Shown: positions 1 to 7,611 of the stretch, piece by piece | Layout: every line of letters starts with the position of its first letter | Numbering within the stretch: position 1 is the first letter of the stretch | NCBI GenBank assembly: GCA_003151745.1 | Contig: PLYJ01000220.1 | Location: 150,630 to 196,812 of the forward strand | Length of the DNA: 46,183 nt | From: Bacteroidota bacterium | GTDB lineage: Bacteria; Bacteroidota; Bacteroidia; AKYH767-A; 2013-40CM-41-45 | Direction: 5' to 3' | Translations under genes and position numbers: made by a program | The notes under the pieces: model-generated | Told to the model about the DNA's origin: nothing | Database searches by the model: none | What the model saw: the letters and a program-made list of their open reading frames with translations, nothing else

Positions 1-338
1 ATATTGAAGCGATTGCCATTATTGATAAATTTTTGGAGCACAGCAGAGTGTTTGTATTTTATAATGGAGGCAATGAAAAATACTATTTATCTTCAGCAGA
101 TTGGATGGATCGCAACTTCGATCAACGTTCGGAAGTAGCAGTGCCCATTTATGACATTGCATTGCAAAAACAATTAAGATCTCTTTTAGATATCCTTTGG
201 TTAGATAATACAAAAGCCAGAATTCTGGATAGTAAGCAAAAAAACGAATACAGACCAACCAACAATAAAAAGAAAGTAAGAGCACAAGAGGAGATATATA
301 ATTTTTTGAAATCTACGAAAAATTTAAAATATAATTGA
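1..338 (+). CDS. ppk1: Polyphosphate kinase 1, C-terminal fragment (5' end outside window)
   Basis: This is the last 111 codons of a polyphosphate kinase, which reversibly moves the terminal phosphate of ATP onto a polyphosphate chain. The frame is open from the window edge. The sequence DKFLEHSRVFVFYNGG followed by LSSADWMDRN and EVAVPIYD is the characteristic C2-domain end of PPK1. The catalytic histidine domain lies upstream, outside the window. The stop TGA at 336-338 overlaps the start of the next gene, so the two are probably co-translated. Recognition is from family motifs and is firm; the state of the rest of the gene cannot be judged. Confidence 0.92.
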   Translation, partial: IEAIAIIDKFLEHSRVFVFYNGGNEKYYLSSADWMDRNFDQRSEVAVPIYDIALQKQLRSLLDILWLDNTKARILDSKQKNEYRPTNNKKKVRAQEEIYNFLKSTKNLKYN

Positions 339-1249
339 AATTCGCAGCGATTGATATAGGTTCAAATGCAGTACGTTTGCTGCTTTCCAATGTTTTCATT
401 AACAATGGAACTACTTCATTTAAAAAAGCAGAGTTGGTACGCATTCCTTTGCGTTTAGGAGACGATTCTTTTTTGAACGGTAAAATATCCCCGGAAAAGG
501 TAGAAAAACTAATCACTTCAATGAAAGCATTTAAACTTTTGATTGATGTTTACGATGCAATTGATTACCGTGCCTGTGCAACATCAGCCATGCGCGATGC
601 TGAAAACCGTTGGGATATCATTGAACGGGTTCGCAAAGAAGCAGGAATAAAAATTGAAATCATTGATGGAAAAACGGAAGCGGACATCATTTATTCCAAT
701 CATATTGAAGAACATTTAGATATCAACAGTTCATACTTATATATTGATATCGGAGGGGGCAGTACAGAAATTACTTTATACTCAAAAAACAAAGCCGTTG
801 TTTCCCAATCTTTTAATATTGGTACCATCCGAATGCTTCACAATAAAATTGATAAAGAATATTGGAATTATTTTAAAGGCTGGGTGCGCGAGATCACTAA
901 TGGTTACAGCCCTTTAATAGCAATTGGTTCAGGAGGGAACATTAATAAAATATTTAAAATGTCGGGAAGAAAACCTGATAAATTTCTCACTACTTCTAAA
1001 TTAAAAGGCATCCACGAGATGCTTGAATCCTATACATACGACGAACGAATCCAACTCCTTGGTCTTAATCCCGATCGTGCGGATGTAATTGTTCCTGCTT
1101 CAAAAATTTTATTGAGTGTACTTAAACATGCGCAAATAGAAAAAATGATCGTCCCTCAAATCGGACTTTCTGATGGTATGGTCCATCAATTATATGAAAA
1201 GGACAAAGAGAAAAAATCAGGCGGACTTCCAACAAATAATAACTCATAA
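335..1249 (+). CDS. ppx: Ppx/GppA-family exopolyphosphatase
   Basis: A 304-residue protein of the Ppx/GppA family, expected to hydrolyse polyphosphate or (p)ppGpp from the chain end. The ASKHA-fold phosphate loops are visible: AAIDIGSN at residues 4-11 and YIDIGGGSTEIT at 136-147. E115 in GKTEAD is at the place of the usual catalytic glutamate, and a third glycine loop (GSGGN) follows. The start is a TTG overlapping the ppk1 stop by four bases (TTGA). No ATG further in would keep the first phosphate loop, so TTG is chosen and translational coupling is likely. The length matches short single-module Ppx enzymes, not the ~510-residue E. coli Ppx. The gene ends 19 bp from the convergent regulator. 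Confidence 0.88.
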   Translation: MKFAAIDIGSNAVRLLLSNVFINNGTTSFKKAELVRIPLRLGDDSFLNGKISPEKVEKLITSMKAFKLLIDVYDAIDYRACATSAMRDAENRWDIIERVRKEAGIKIEIIDGKTEADIIYSNHIEEHLDINSSYLYIDIGGGSTEITLYSKNKAVVSQSFNIGTIRMLHNKIDKEYWNYFKGWVREITNGYSPLIAIGSGGNINKIFKMSGRKPDKFLTTSKLKGIHEMLESYTYDERIQLLGLNPDRADVIVPASKILLSVLKHAQIEKMIVPQIGLSDGMVHQLYEKDKEKKSGGLPTNNNS

Positions 1250-1268
1250 TCCGCTATCCTGTTTACGC

Positions 1269-1952
1269 CTATATTTCCAAACTATACCCGATTCCTTTAA
1301 TTGTTTTAATGTATTTGTTACCCAACTTTTCGCGAAGCTTGCGAATATGAACATCAATGGTTCTGTTCCGTGCAAAAATTTCGTAACCCCAGATAAGTTG
1401 TGAAATTTCCTTACGGGTGAATACTTTGCGGGGTGAAGTAGAAAGTAAGGAGAGCAATTCAAATTCTTTTCGTGGCAATATTATTTCTTCTCCATCTTTA
1501 AAGATCAAATATCTTTCCCGATCAATCAATAAACTGGCAACCTCTTTTTTAATTGATGGTGCATTATAAATAATATGCCTTTTTAACAATGCTTTTAATC
1601 TGCTGATAAGCACCCTCATTTTTACAGGTTTTATAATATAATCATCTGCCCCTGCATTAAACGCCGCTATTTGAGAATAATCTTCATTCGTTTCAGTATG
1701 AAAAACAATTAAGGTATCTTTTAATTTTTCATCTAACCTTAGCTCCAAACAAATATCAATTCCATCTAATTCGGGCATCAATAAATCAACCAACACTAAA
1801 TGTGGAAGCTCTTCCTTGCCAAGCTGTATTGCCTCCTTTGAATTAGAAGATGAAAAAACTTTAAATCCTTCTGACTTTAATGCAAGCTCGACAGAAGAAA
1901 TCACTTCAACATTCGTATCAATAAGTAGTATTTTTAATTCGGAAATAATCAT
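1269..1952 (-). CDS. OmpR/PhoB-family response regulator
   Basis: A 227-residue two-domain response regulator. The receiver domain (about 1-122) has D56 in LVLVDLLMPELDG as phosphoacceptor, T86, and K108 in the YIIKP motif. The first acidic pair is reduced to a single D12. The C-terminal winged helix (about 130-227) ends in the trans_reg_C signature RNRTIDVHIRKLREKLG and IKTIKGIGYSLEI. No sensor kinase is adjacent. It converges on ppx, and three 11-bp direct repeats lie in its own upstream region (1996-2028), which suggests autoregulation. PhoB-like control of phosphate genes is an inference from the family and the polyphosphate neighbours; other OmpR-type roles remain possible. Confidence 0.9.
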   Translation of the reverse strand: MIISELKILLIDTNVEVISSVELALKSEGFKVFSSSNSKEAIQLGKEELPHLVLVDLLMPELDGIDICLELRLDEKLKDTLIVFHTETNEDYSQIAAFNAGADDYIIKPVKMRVLISRLKALLKRHIIYNAPSIKKEVASLLIDRERYLIFKDGEEIILPRKEFELLSLLSTSPRKVFTRKEISQLIWGYEIFARNRTIDVHIRKLREKLGNKYIKTIKGIGYSLEI

Positions 1953-1970
1953 TATCGAAATTTAAAAACA

Positions 1971-2028
1971 CGAAGGTATCGCTCTAAGTGGGAAGTTACA
2001 TTACGCTAAGATTAACTTTACTTTAGGA
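1971..2028 (-). promoter_or_regulatory. Upstream region of the response regulator: -7-like element plus three 11-bp direct repeats
   Basis: Read on the plus strand, three consecutive 11-mers occur: TTACATTACGC (1996-2006), TAAGATTAACT (2007-2017) and TTACTTTAGGA (2018-2028). They resemble the cleaner set at 3711-3743 (consensus TTACATTAACT). On the minus strand 1971-1978 reads TACCTTCG, one mismatch from the Bacteroidota -7 element TAnnTTTG. The repeats would lie just upstream of it, over the -33 region. Tandem 11-bp repeats are the usual operator geometry for OmpR/PhoB-type dimers; that this regulator binds here is inferred. Confidence 0.4.
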
Positions 2029-2057
2029 AATTAAAACGAAAAATTTATTTTCTTTAA

Positions 2058-2209
2058 GAACCTGTTTAAATTTTATTCAAATTATTACATTAAGCCTATC
2101 GCTGATATTTCGACAGGCTCAATATGACCACGCGCGATGTCAACCTGAGCTTGTCGAAGGCATTGCGTCGGCAATAACAAAATTTTCAAATAAAATTTAA
2201 ACAGACTTT
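2058..2209 (+). repeat. 152-bp palindromic repeat element, copy 1
   Basis: A near-identical copy in inverse orientation lies at 12857-13008. The ends are imperfect inverted repeats (AACCTGTTTAAATTTTA against TAAAATTTAAACAGACTT). Inside is a second palindrome: TTCGACAGGCTCA (2109-2121) pairs with TGAGCTTGTCGAA (2146-2158) with one mismatch. CTTTAAGAAC occurs on both sides (2052-2061 and 2206-2215), possibly a target duplication. It carries no open reading frame. It resembles the short hairpin-forming repeats scattered through many Bacteroidota genomes, and is probably a non-autonomous (MITE/REP-like) element. Confidence 0.85.
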
Positions 2210-2331
2210 AAGAACTCTTTTTTATTCTAAAACTCCCAAAATGAATGACGGATGCGCTTCCCACTCAAAAAATCCAAAAGAAAAATTATTTAGAACTGAT
2301 TAAAATCAAGAAAAATTGATTGCGCATGTAC

Positions 2332-2339
2332 TACATTTG
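2332..2339 (+). promoter_or_regulatory. Possible -7 promoter element for the CHAD gene
   Basis: TACATTTG matches the Bacteroidota -7 consensus TAnnTTTG, about 43 bases before the ATG at 2382. No well-spaced -33 TTTG was found, so this is tentative. Confidence 0.35.
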
Positions 2340-2381
2340 TCTAATATTCTCAGTTTTTTAGTAGAATTTAATTTTTGACGA

Positions 2382-3179
2382 ATGAAATCATTAAAAAAAT
2401 ATTTAGAAAAGCAGGGAGATGAAATTGATACGCTATTGAAAAAACCCAAAGAGGCATATACCCCTGAAACTTTTCATAAACTTCGTGTTGAAATAAAAAA
2501 ATTAAATGCATGTTTCGAATTGATAAATTTTTGCTCAAAAGACTTTAAACGAAAAAATACATTTAAGCCTTTTAAACTAATTTTCCGTCAGGCAGGAAGG
2601 ATCAGAGAGCTACAGATCGAAGAGGCGACATTGAAAAAATATTTTCTTACCAACATGCTTAAAGGTTACAGGAATAATTTAAAACAAGTCCGATTAAAAG
2701 AAAAAGAAAAATACTTTTCGATTGTAAATAAAAAATTTGCTGCACAGCTAAAAAAAACGATTTATAAAATGGAGCCCTTTATAATGCAGGTGGATAAAAG
2801 AAAGGTGAATAGCTATACGAAAGAAAAAAGAAAAATAATTGAAAAAATAATTCAGCAAAAGACTTTAAAAACTCCACAACTTCATTTACTACGAAAAGAA
2901 TTAAAAAAATTTAATTTTAACCAAAGGAGTTTGGGTTTAAAGAAAGCGAATGAAACACTTCCTAAAAAGGACGTTTTGCCAGAGTTGTTGGGTAAATGGC
3001 ATGATTGTCAGGTAATAATCGAACATCTGAAAAAAGCAATGGAAACGGCTGAAATGAATCCAAAAGAACGAAGTCAACTTGAAAAAGTAAAAACAAAAAT
3101 TTCTTCTGAAAGCGATGAATTTCTTAATAAAATAAATGCCACCATCCCTACATCAGAATTTTTTTCGGCACAATGCTAA
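2382..3179 (+). CDS. CHAD-domain protein (polyphosphate-associated)
   Basis: A 265-residue, lysine-rich, all-helical protein without signal peptide. The CHAD signature is visible in both halves of the fold: FHKLRVEIKKLNACFEL at residues 31-47, then LHLLRKELKKF near 168 and LLGKWHDCQVIIEHL near 202-216. The conserved histidines (H32, and the one in WHD) and the basic helix faces are those expected to contact polyanions. CHAD domains are known to bind inorganic polyphosphate and to localise to polyphosphate granules. Its position about 1.1 kb from ppk1-ppx supports that role. It has its own upstream region, interrupted by the 152-bp repeat. Confidence 0.85.
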   Translation: MKSLKKYLEKQGDEIDTLLKKPKEAYTPETFHKLRVEIKKLNACFELINFCSKDFKRKNTFKPFKLIFRQAGRIRELQIEEATLKKYFLTNMLKGYRNNLKQVRLKEKEKYFSIVNKKFAAQLKKTIYKMEPFIMQVDKRKVNSYTKEKRKIIEKIIQQKTLKTPQLHLLRKELKKFNFNQRSLGLKKANETLPKKDVLPELLGKWHDCQVIIEHLKKAMETAEMNPKERSQLEKVKTKISSESDEFLNKINATIPTSEFFSAQC

Positions 3180-3253
3180 AATGTGGCATGTTGGTATAAC
3201 CTAAATTTTACATTGTTAACACAACCGTAATAATAGTTTAATTGTTTAATTCC

Positions 3254-3282
3254 TTTGGTTCATGAATTGAAGACTATTTTTG
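3254..3282 (+). promoter_or_regulatory. Bacteroidota-type promoter for the small secreted protein
   Basis: TTTG (3254-3257) and TATTTTTG (3275-3282) match the -33 and -7 elements with a 17-base spacer, leaving a short leader before the ATG at 3306. An 8-bp inverted repeat (GACTATTT 3272-3279, AAATAGTC 3289-3296) overlaps the -7 element and could be an operator. Confidence 0.45.
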
Positions 3283-3305
3283 TTTTATAAATAGTCATTC
3301 AAAAA

Positions 3306-3629
3306 ATGAAAAATTTTTTTTTAACATTTCTTATACTCTTTACCGGAATTATAGCCATCGCAGGCAATAATAATAAGGATAAAGAAAAAAAGAACACACA
3401 ATTAATTTCCGGAAAAGTAATCGATAAGACAAGTGGGGAAGAAATTGCAGGAGCTGAAATTAAACTGGATAATAAAATTATCTATACCGATTTAAATGGA
3501 AATTTTACAGCCAACATCAATATTAATAAACCCGAACTTTTAGTAAAATACATTTCCTATACGGATGCAAAAATTATTATTGATTCCTTTTCATATAACA
3601 CTATTATTATAGAGTTGGCTTCCAAATAA
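3306..3629 (+). CDS. Small secreted protein with a carboxypeptidase-regulatory-like domain
   Basis: A 107-residue protein with an N-terminal signal peptide (hydrophobic residues about 4-19, then a lysine/asparagine-rich linker). From residue 33 it reads ISGKVIDKTSGEEIAGAEI and then YTDLNGNFT, the beta-sandwich pattern of the CarboxypepD_reg-like domain that usually begins SusC/TonB receptors. Here the domain stands alone. A periplasmic or surface role is likely; the specific function is unknown. A strong terminator follows, so it is probably monocistronic. Confidence 0.75.
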   Translation: MKNFFLTFLILFTGIIAIAGNNNKDKEKKNTQLISGKVIDKTSGEEIAGAEIKLDNKIIYTDLNGNFTANININKPELLVKYISYTDAKIIIDSFSYNTIIIELASK

Positions 3630-3650
3630 CAACTAGTCTTTATCTCCATA

Positions 3651-3690
3651 GCCTTACAAATAATAATTAATATTTGTAAGGCATTTTTAT
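3651..3690 (+). terminator. Rho-independent terminator
   Basis: A perfect 12-bp stem, GCCTTACAAATA (3651-3662) with TATTTGTAAGGC (3671-3682), closes an 8-base loop and is followed by ATTTTTATTT. It ends the 3306-3629 transcript. Confidence 0.9.
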
Positions 3691-3710
3691 TTCTTATCCA
3701 TCACAAATTC

Positions 3711-3743
3711 TTACGTTAATTTTACATTAACTTAACATTAAAA
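3711..3743 (+). promoter_or_regulatory. Three tandem 11-bp direct repeats (pho-box-like operator)
   Basis: Three consecutive 11-mers, TTACGTTAATT (3711-3721), TTACATTAACT (3722-3732) and TAACATTAAAA (3733-3743), place TTAA at exactly 11-bp steps (3716, 3727, 3738). This is the geometry bound by PhoB-type regulators. A similar triplet lies before the response-regulator gene at 1996-2028. Use by that regulator is inferred. Confidence 0.55.
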
Positions 3744-3772
3744 AATAATTACGGGATAGTAACGTAATTATT
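3744..3772. promoter_or_regulatory. 10-bp inverted repeat beside the direct repeats
   Basis: AATAATTACG (3744-3753) and CGTAATTATT (3763-3772) are perfect inverted repeats separated by 9 bases. They begin immediately after the third 11-bp repeat and lie before the MORN gene. This could be a second operator or part of the 5' leader. Confidence 0.45.
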
Positions 3773-3819
3773 AAAACTTTTTATTTCTCTTTGCGTTGAA
3801 GATGTCAAAATTCAAGGCC

Positions 3820-4290
3820 ATGAAAAAAATAATCTGTATACTCGCAATAAGCTCTACAATTGCTATAGGTGTTTCAGCGCAAGTCCCTAACTTAAAAGAT
3901 GGACTTTATTATTCCGCTGCAGGAAATTTATTCTCAGGTGCATGCACGGCTTACTTTGGGGACGGCAAAAAGAAATCAACCTTTGAAGTTTCAAATGGAA
4001 AAGTAAATGGCAACATTTCTTATTTCTATGAAAATGGCAATGTAATGGAAACAGGCGCTTTTGATAATAATGATAAGAATGGGAAATGGTTACGTTGGGA
4101 TGAAGCAGGACATAAAATAGCGGAAGCATACTATATATCCGGAAAGAAAAATGGCACATGGCTGATATGGGATTCCAATGGTACCAAACGTTATGAAATG
4201 TTTTATGATCTAAGTGTAAAAGTGGGAACCTGGTTAATGTGGGATGAGAATGGTAAACTTACCAGCGAAAAAAATTATAGCGCATTATAA
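3820..4290 (+). CDS. Secreted MORN-repeat (YwqK-like) protein
   Basis: A 156-residue exported protein. Starts at TTG 3796 and ATG 3802 are in frame, but ATG 3820 is preferred because it gives a clean signal peptide (MKKIICILAISSTIAIGVSA, then QVPN). The rest is a run of MORN_2-like repeats of the form GxWxxWDxxGxK: GNISYFYENGNVMETG, GKWLRWDEAGHKIAE, GTWLIWDSNGTKR and GTWLMWDENGKL. Databases often call such proteins YwqK-family antitoxins, but no toxin is present and the protein is secreted, so an antitoxin role is not supported. Function is unknown. Pho-box-like repeats upstream suggest regulation. Confidence 0.75.
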   Translation: MKKIICILAISSTIAIGVSAQVPNLKDGLYYSAAGNLFSGACTAYFGDGKKKSTFEVSNGKVNGNISYFYENGNVMETGAFDNNDKNGKWLRWDEAGHKIAEAYYISGKKNGTWLIWDSNGTKRYEMFYDLSVKVGTWLMWDENGKLTSEKNYSAL

Positions 4291-4949
4291 TAAAAAATTC
4301 ATGCATACAAAAAAGATATATTCCTGTTCCCTCAAAAGGATTATTAATATTTGACTGATAAAACCAATTTCTTAATCGTAATTCCGGCCCTTCCTGTAAA
4401 TTAGCGAAACGACTCAGTCATTGCGTTTCAAAGCAGGTTTTTATCTGAAAATAAACAGGGTACCAATTTCACGAATTGTACACAAACAAATTATTGTAAT
4501 TCGTTTCTAAAATTTTTTCATCCCCATCGTGTTTGCTAAATCATGATAATTTCATCCTATTTAATATCTACGGATAACAACAATAAATTGATGTTATTGA
4601 AAAGTTAAAAAATAATTACCATTATTACACTGCTTACCCATCACCCTCCCATCAAAGCTATTCATACTGTGTTTACAGCTATAACGAAGAAATTTATTTC
4701 CTAAAACAAATGTTTTATAGCGTTTATGTTAAGTTATTCAGTCGCTTTTTGGACAGAAAGATTAACCTTAATTTAACTAAATCATGATGCATATTTTAAC
4801 ACCAGTACATTTTCTATTTAGAGATTTGTATCGTTTAAAAATGGTACGAAAACACAACTTTCAGATCAAAATAAAACCTTATTATTTGAATTTGTGAAAA
4901 CATTAAAAACAAATAAAAATTATTCTTTAACAAAATAAAAACAATTATT
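4291..4949. other. Long intergenic region before the first VEKYY gene
   Basis: About 660 bases without a convincing coding frame or terminator. The later part has phased TTAAC motifs (4729, 4762, 4773) and an A-rich leader directly before the ATG at 4950. A weak -7-like TACATTTT lies at 4806-4813. A long 5' leader or a small RNA cannot be excluded. Confidence 0.4.
4758..4779 (+). promoter_or_regulatory. Two 11-bp repeats upstream of the first VEKYY gene
   Basis: AAGATTAACCT (4758-4768) and TAATTTAACTA (4769-4779) put TTAAC at an 11-bp step. A further similar 11-mer, TTATGTTAAGT (4724-4734), is in the same helical phase, 33 bp upstream. This is weaker than the 3711-3743 site, and AT-rich DNA gives such matches by chance. 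Confidence 0.3.
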
Positions 4950-6635
4950 ATGAAAAAAATTATTTTAGGCTTAAGCCTTGTCTTTTTAGGAACTCTAACC
5001 TATGCGCAAGGGTTAGACAGCATTATAGTAGAAAAGTATTATATTTCTAATGCGGCAGATGCTACAGGAAGCACTGGTGCATCTGCAGGTACATTACCAA
5101 TTGGTTCTGTTACTTATAGGGTTTACGCAGATTTGAAACCCGGATATAGTTTACAAGCAATATTTGGTAACCAGAATTCAAATACCTCTGTTCCAATACA
5201 CACACTTTTATTAAACACCACCACTACTTTTTTTAATTCCATGGATAGAGGTAATACAACTGCTAATGCCATTGGTTCGCAATATTTGAAAAACAATTCG
5301 AATGCACTTGATTCCTGGTTTTCTGTTGGCGCTGCTGCTGCCGGACAAATGGGTATTCTTAAGTCAGAGGACAATGGTGTTGCAAACCTGCTGCTTCCAC
5401 ATAGCCCATCCACTATGTTAACAAATACAGTGTCTACAATAGGCATTCCATTAACCGCTCAGGATGGCATGGTTGCCGGAACACCTCTTTCGGTTACTAC
5501 TGTCGGGCTAAATGGAGCGGATAGTGTTTTTAATGACGGGACTCAAAATGGTAATTCATTTTTAACAACCAACGGATCAATTGCATCTCTTTCTGTTGCG
5601 GGTGCTCAAGGCCCGGATTCTACTACTTTTAACAGATTGTTAATTGGTCAATTCACCACAGATGGAGTTTTTCATTTTGAATTAAACATACAAATTGGAA
5701 ATGGAACTGTGATTGAAACATATGGAGCGAAAAATCTTCAGGCAGGTGAGTTTACCGACCCTAGCCTAACATATACCTCCTTAACTCCAAATGTTCCTCC
5801 AACAGTTAGCATTACCGCGCCTGTAACTGCTGCAAATTACTTAGTTGGTGATGCTATTGCTATTGCTGCTGCTGCCGCTGATACCGATGGAACTATTGAT
5901 TCGGTTGGGTTTTTTATGGATGGGATAAAAATTGGGACAGATGTATCTTCTCCTTATACATTCACCGTTGTAAGTACTTTAGGCACGCACACGCTAACAG
6001 CTGTGGCAACCGACAACAATGGAGCGTATACAACTTCTGCTGCTGTTATAATTACCGTTTTAAACACCGGCAGCAATCTTCCACCAACAGTTAGTATTAC
6101 TGCTCCATTAACTGCTGCAACTTTTACAACAGGTGCAACAGTTGCTATTGCGGCTACCGCTGCTGACGCTGACGGAACTGTTAGTTCTGTTCAATTCTTT
6201 GTTGACGGGGTAAGTATTGGAACATCTGTGTCATCTCCATACACCTCAACTGTTGTAAGTACAGTTGGAACGCATACATTAACGGCTATCGCCACTGACA
6301 ATGGTGGAGCGCATACTACTTCTGCTGCTGTTACGATTATAGTTTCAGATACAACAACAGGCATTGCTGATTTAGGTTCTTCCGGTCAATTGTTAAATGT
6401 TTACCCAAATCCAGCAGATGATTTTATTACAATAGAGATAAATACGTTGAAACAAAGTGTTGCCGTTTATTCAATTTATGATGCAACAGGAAACATTATG
6501 TTAACCAATAAACTGGGAGACATTAACGGAAATTACCTGGAAAAAATCAATGTGTCTTCATTTACTTCCGGGCAATATATACTGGAATTGTCATTAGATG
6601 GCGTTGTTTCGACAAAAAAAATAATTAAAAACTAA
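4950..6635 (+). CDS. T9SS-secreted protein: VEKYY domain, two Ig-like domains, sorting domain
   Basis: A 561-residue exported protein. After a signal peptide (1-19, ending TYAQ) comes the roughly 250-residue domain shared with the proteins at 6748, 10693 and 16241: GLDSIIVEKYYIS, GSVTYRVYADLKPGY, ALDSWFSVG, GILKSEDNG and IGQFTTDG. Two bacterial Ig-like repeats follow (about 284-372 and 377-467), both with PTVSITAP and HTLTA(I/V)ATDN. The last ~80 residues (NVYPNPADDFITIEI to STKKIIKN) are a T9SS type A sorting domain, so the protein is expected outside the outer membrane. The shared domain is not one I can name. It is closest to the 16241 protein, which keeps the same order. No enzyme motif is visible. 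Confidence 0.85.
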   Translation: MKKIILGLSLVFLGTLTYAQGLDSIIVEKYYISNAADATGSTGASAGTLPIGSVTYRVYADLKPGYSLQAIFGNQNSNTSVPIHTLLLNTTTTFFNSMDRGNTTANAIGSQYLKNNSNALDSWFSVGAAAAGQMGILKSEDNGVANLLLPHSPSTMLTNTVSTIGIPLTAQDGMVAGTPLSVTTVGLNGADSVFNDGTQNGNSFLTTNGSIASLSVAGAQGPDSTTFNRLLIGQFTTDGVFHFELNIQIGNGTVIETYGAKNLQAGEFTDPSLTYTSLTPNVPPTVSITAPVTAANYLVGDAIAIAAAAADTDGTIDSVGFFMDGIKIGTDVSSPYTFTVVSTLGTHTLTAVATDNNGAYTTSAAVIITVLNTGSNLPPTVSITAPLTAATFTTGATVAIAATAADADGTVSSVQFFVDGVSIGTSVSSPYTSTVVSTVGTHTLTAIATDNGGAHTTSAAVTIIVSDTTTGIADLGSSGQLLNVYPNPADDFITIEINTLKQSVAVYSIYDATGNIMLTNKLGDINGNYLEKINVSSFTSGQYILELSLDGVVSTKKIIKN

Positions 6636-6646
6636 TTTGTTATACC

Positions 6647-6709
6647 AAAATGAATTATAGAATTTGCTTTTGATCTCAGAGGTGATTGGTATATTTTATA
6701 ATTCATTTT
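6647..6709. repeat. Palindromic intergenic repeat, short form
   Basis: AAAATGAATTATA (6647-6659) and TATAATTCATTTT (6697-6709) are perfect 13-bp inverted repeats around a 37-base core. The flanking TACCAA and the core TTTTGATCTCA resemble the longer element at 13790-13896, so this is probably a shortened member. It may also act as a weak terminator after the preceding gene. Confidence 0.55.
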
Positions 6710-6747
6710 AGCATTTTCAAATTCTCAAATCTTCAACTTATTTTCAG

Positions 6748-7527
6748 ATGAAAAATTGTAAAAATTTCATGCTCTTCGGTTTCATTTTTATCAATTGTAT
6801 CTCTCTTCGGGCGCAGTTGAATTATGTACCTACAGATCTTGACAAATCAGCCTTAGAAGGCATCATTGTTGAAAAATATTATATCGCCGATTCCAAAGAT
6901 TCCAAAAATAAGGAGGGCGGTTCTCTGCCAAAGGGTTCTGTAACCTACAGAATATATGTAGATCTGAAACCCGGTTATAACATGCAGGCAGTTTACGGAG
7001 GACGCATACACGATCTTCGTATAGAAACAACAACCGAGTTTTTCAACAATACTTATAGCGGGGAAACAACAGGCGATCAGATTGACAGCAAAAAAATTAA
7101 TGAAAATACTGTTGCATTGGATTCATGGGTAACTATTGGTGCTGCTACAAATTCTCATTTCGGTATATTAAAATCAGATGATAAGGACGGTTCAATTATA
7201 AAAAGAAAAGGCTTAGATGAGGCTGACGGACTCATTGCCGGAAAAATTTCACCGGTTACTTATTATGGGCTTGATCTGGGGTTTTTTCAGAAAACCGAAA
7301 AGGCTTCTCTGTTTTCTTCTAATGACGGCTCCTGGGTTATTTTTGGAGGCATGAAAGGTCCTACCGAAGCTAACAGAATATTAATTGCCCAACTGACTAC
7401 AGATGGAAAATTATCTTATGAATTAAATATTCAAGTCGGAAACCCAACAGGAGATTCTTTTCAATTTGTTGCTAAGAATCCGGAAGGTACGGAAATACAG
7501 TTTGACGGACTTATGCTTAAAAAATAA
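6748..7527 (+). CDS. Secreted single-domain VEKYY protein
   Basis: A 259-residue exported protein consisting of a signal peptide (ending LRAQ) and the VEKYY domain alone. The motifs are GIIVEKYYIADS, GSVTYRIYVDLKPGY, ALDSWVTIG, FGILKSDDKDG and LIAQLTTDGKLSYELNIQVGN. It lacks a T9SS sorting domain, unlike its paralogs at 4950, 10693 and 16241, so it may be periplasmic or carried by a partner. It lies 84 bp before the TonB receptor in the same direction and probably heads an operon with it. As the minimal copy, it defines the domain boundaries. No known function. Confidence 0.8.
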   Translation: MKNCKNFMLFGFIFINCISLRAQLNYVPTDLDKSALEGIIVEKYYIADSKDSKNKEGGSLPKGSVTYRIYVDLKPGYNMQAVYGGRIHDLRIETTTEFFNNTYSGETTGDQIDSKKINENTVALDSWVTIGAATNSHFGILKSDDKDGSIIKRKGLDEADGLIAGKISPVTYYGLDLGFFQKTEKASLFSSNDGSWVIFGGMKGPTEANRILIAQLTTDGKLSYELNIQVGNPTGDSFQFVAKNPEGTEIQFDGLMLKK

Positions 7528-7611
7528 TATTACATAACTAGAATAAAATAAACAGGTCAGATTAAAATAATTTTTGTTTGCTTTTATTCTTTATTTGTTG
7601 CGATCATCCGA

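Noticed and set aside
19-285. Minus-strand ORF over the ppk1 end
   Set aside because: It lies fully antisense to a clearly recognised PPK1 C-terminus and has no domain features.
2058-2209. The 152-bp repeat as a small RNA gene or riboswitch
   Set aside because: The inverted second copy with terminal repeats and a possible target duplication points to a mobile palindromic element; no riboswitch core is recognisable.
3796-3819. TTG/ATG starts upstream for the MORN protein
   Set aside because: They add charged residues before an otherwise complete signal peptide; ATG 3820 fits better.
3820-4290. YwqK-type antitoxin of a toxin-antitoxin pair
   Set aside because: The protein has a signal peptide and only MORN repeats, and no toxin gene is adjacent.
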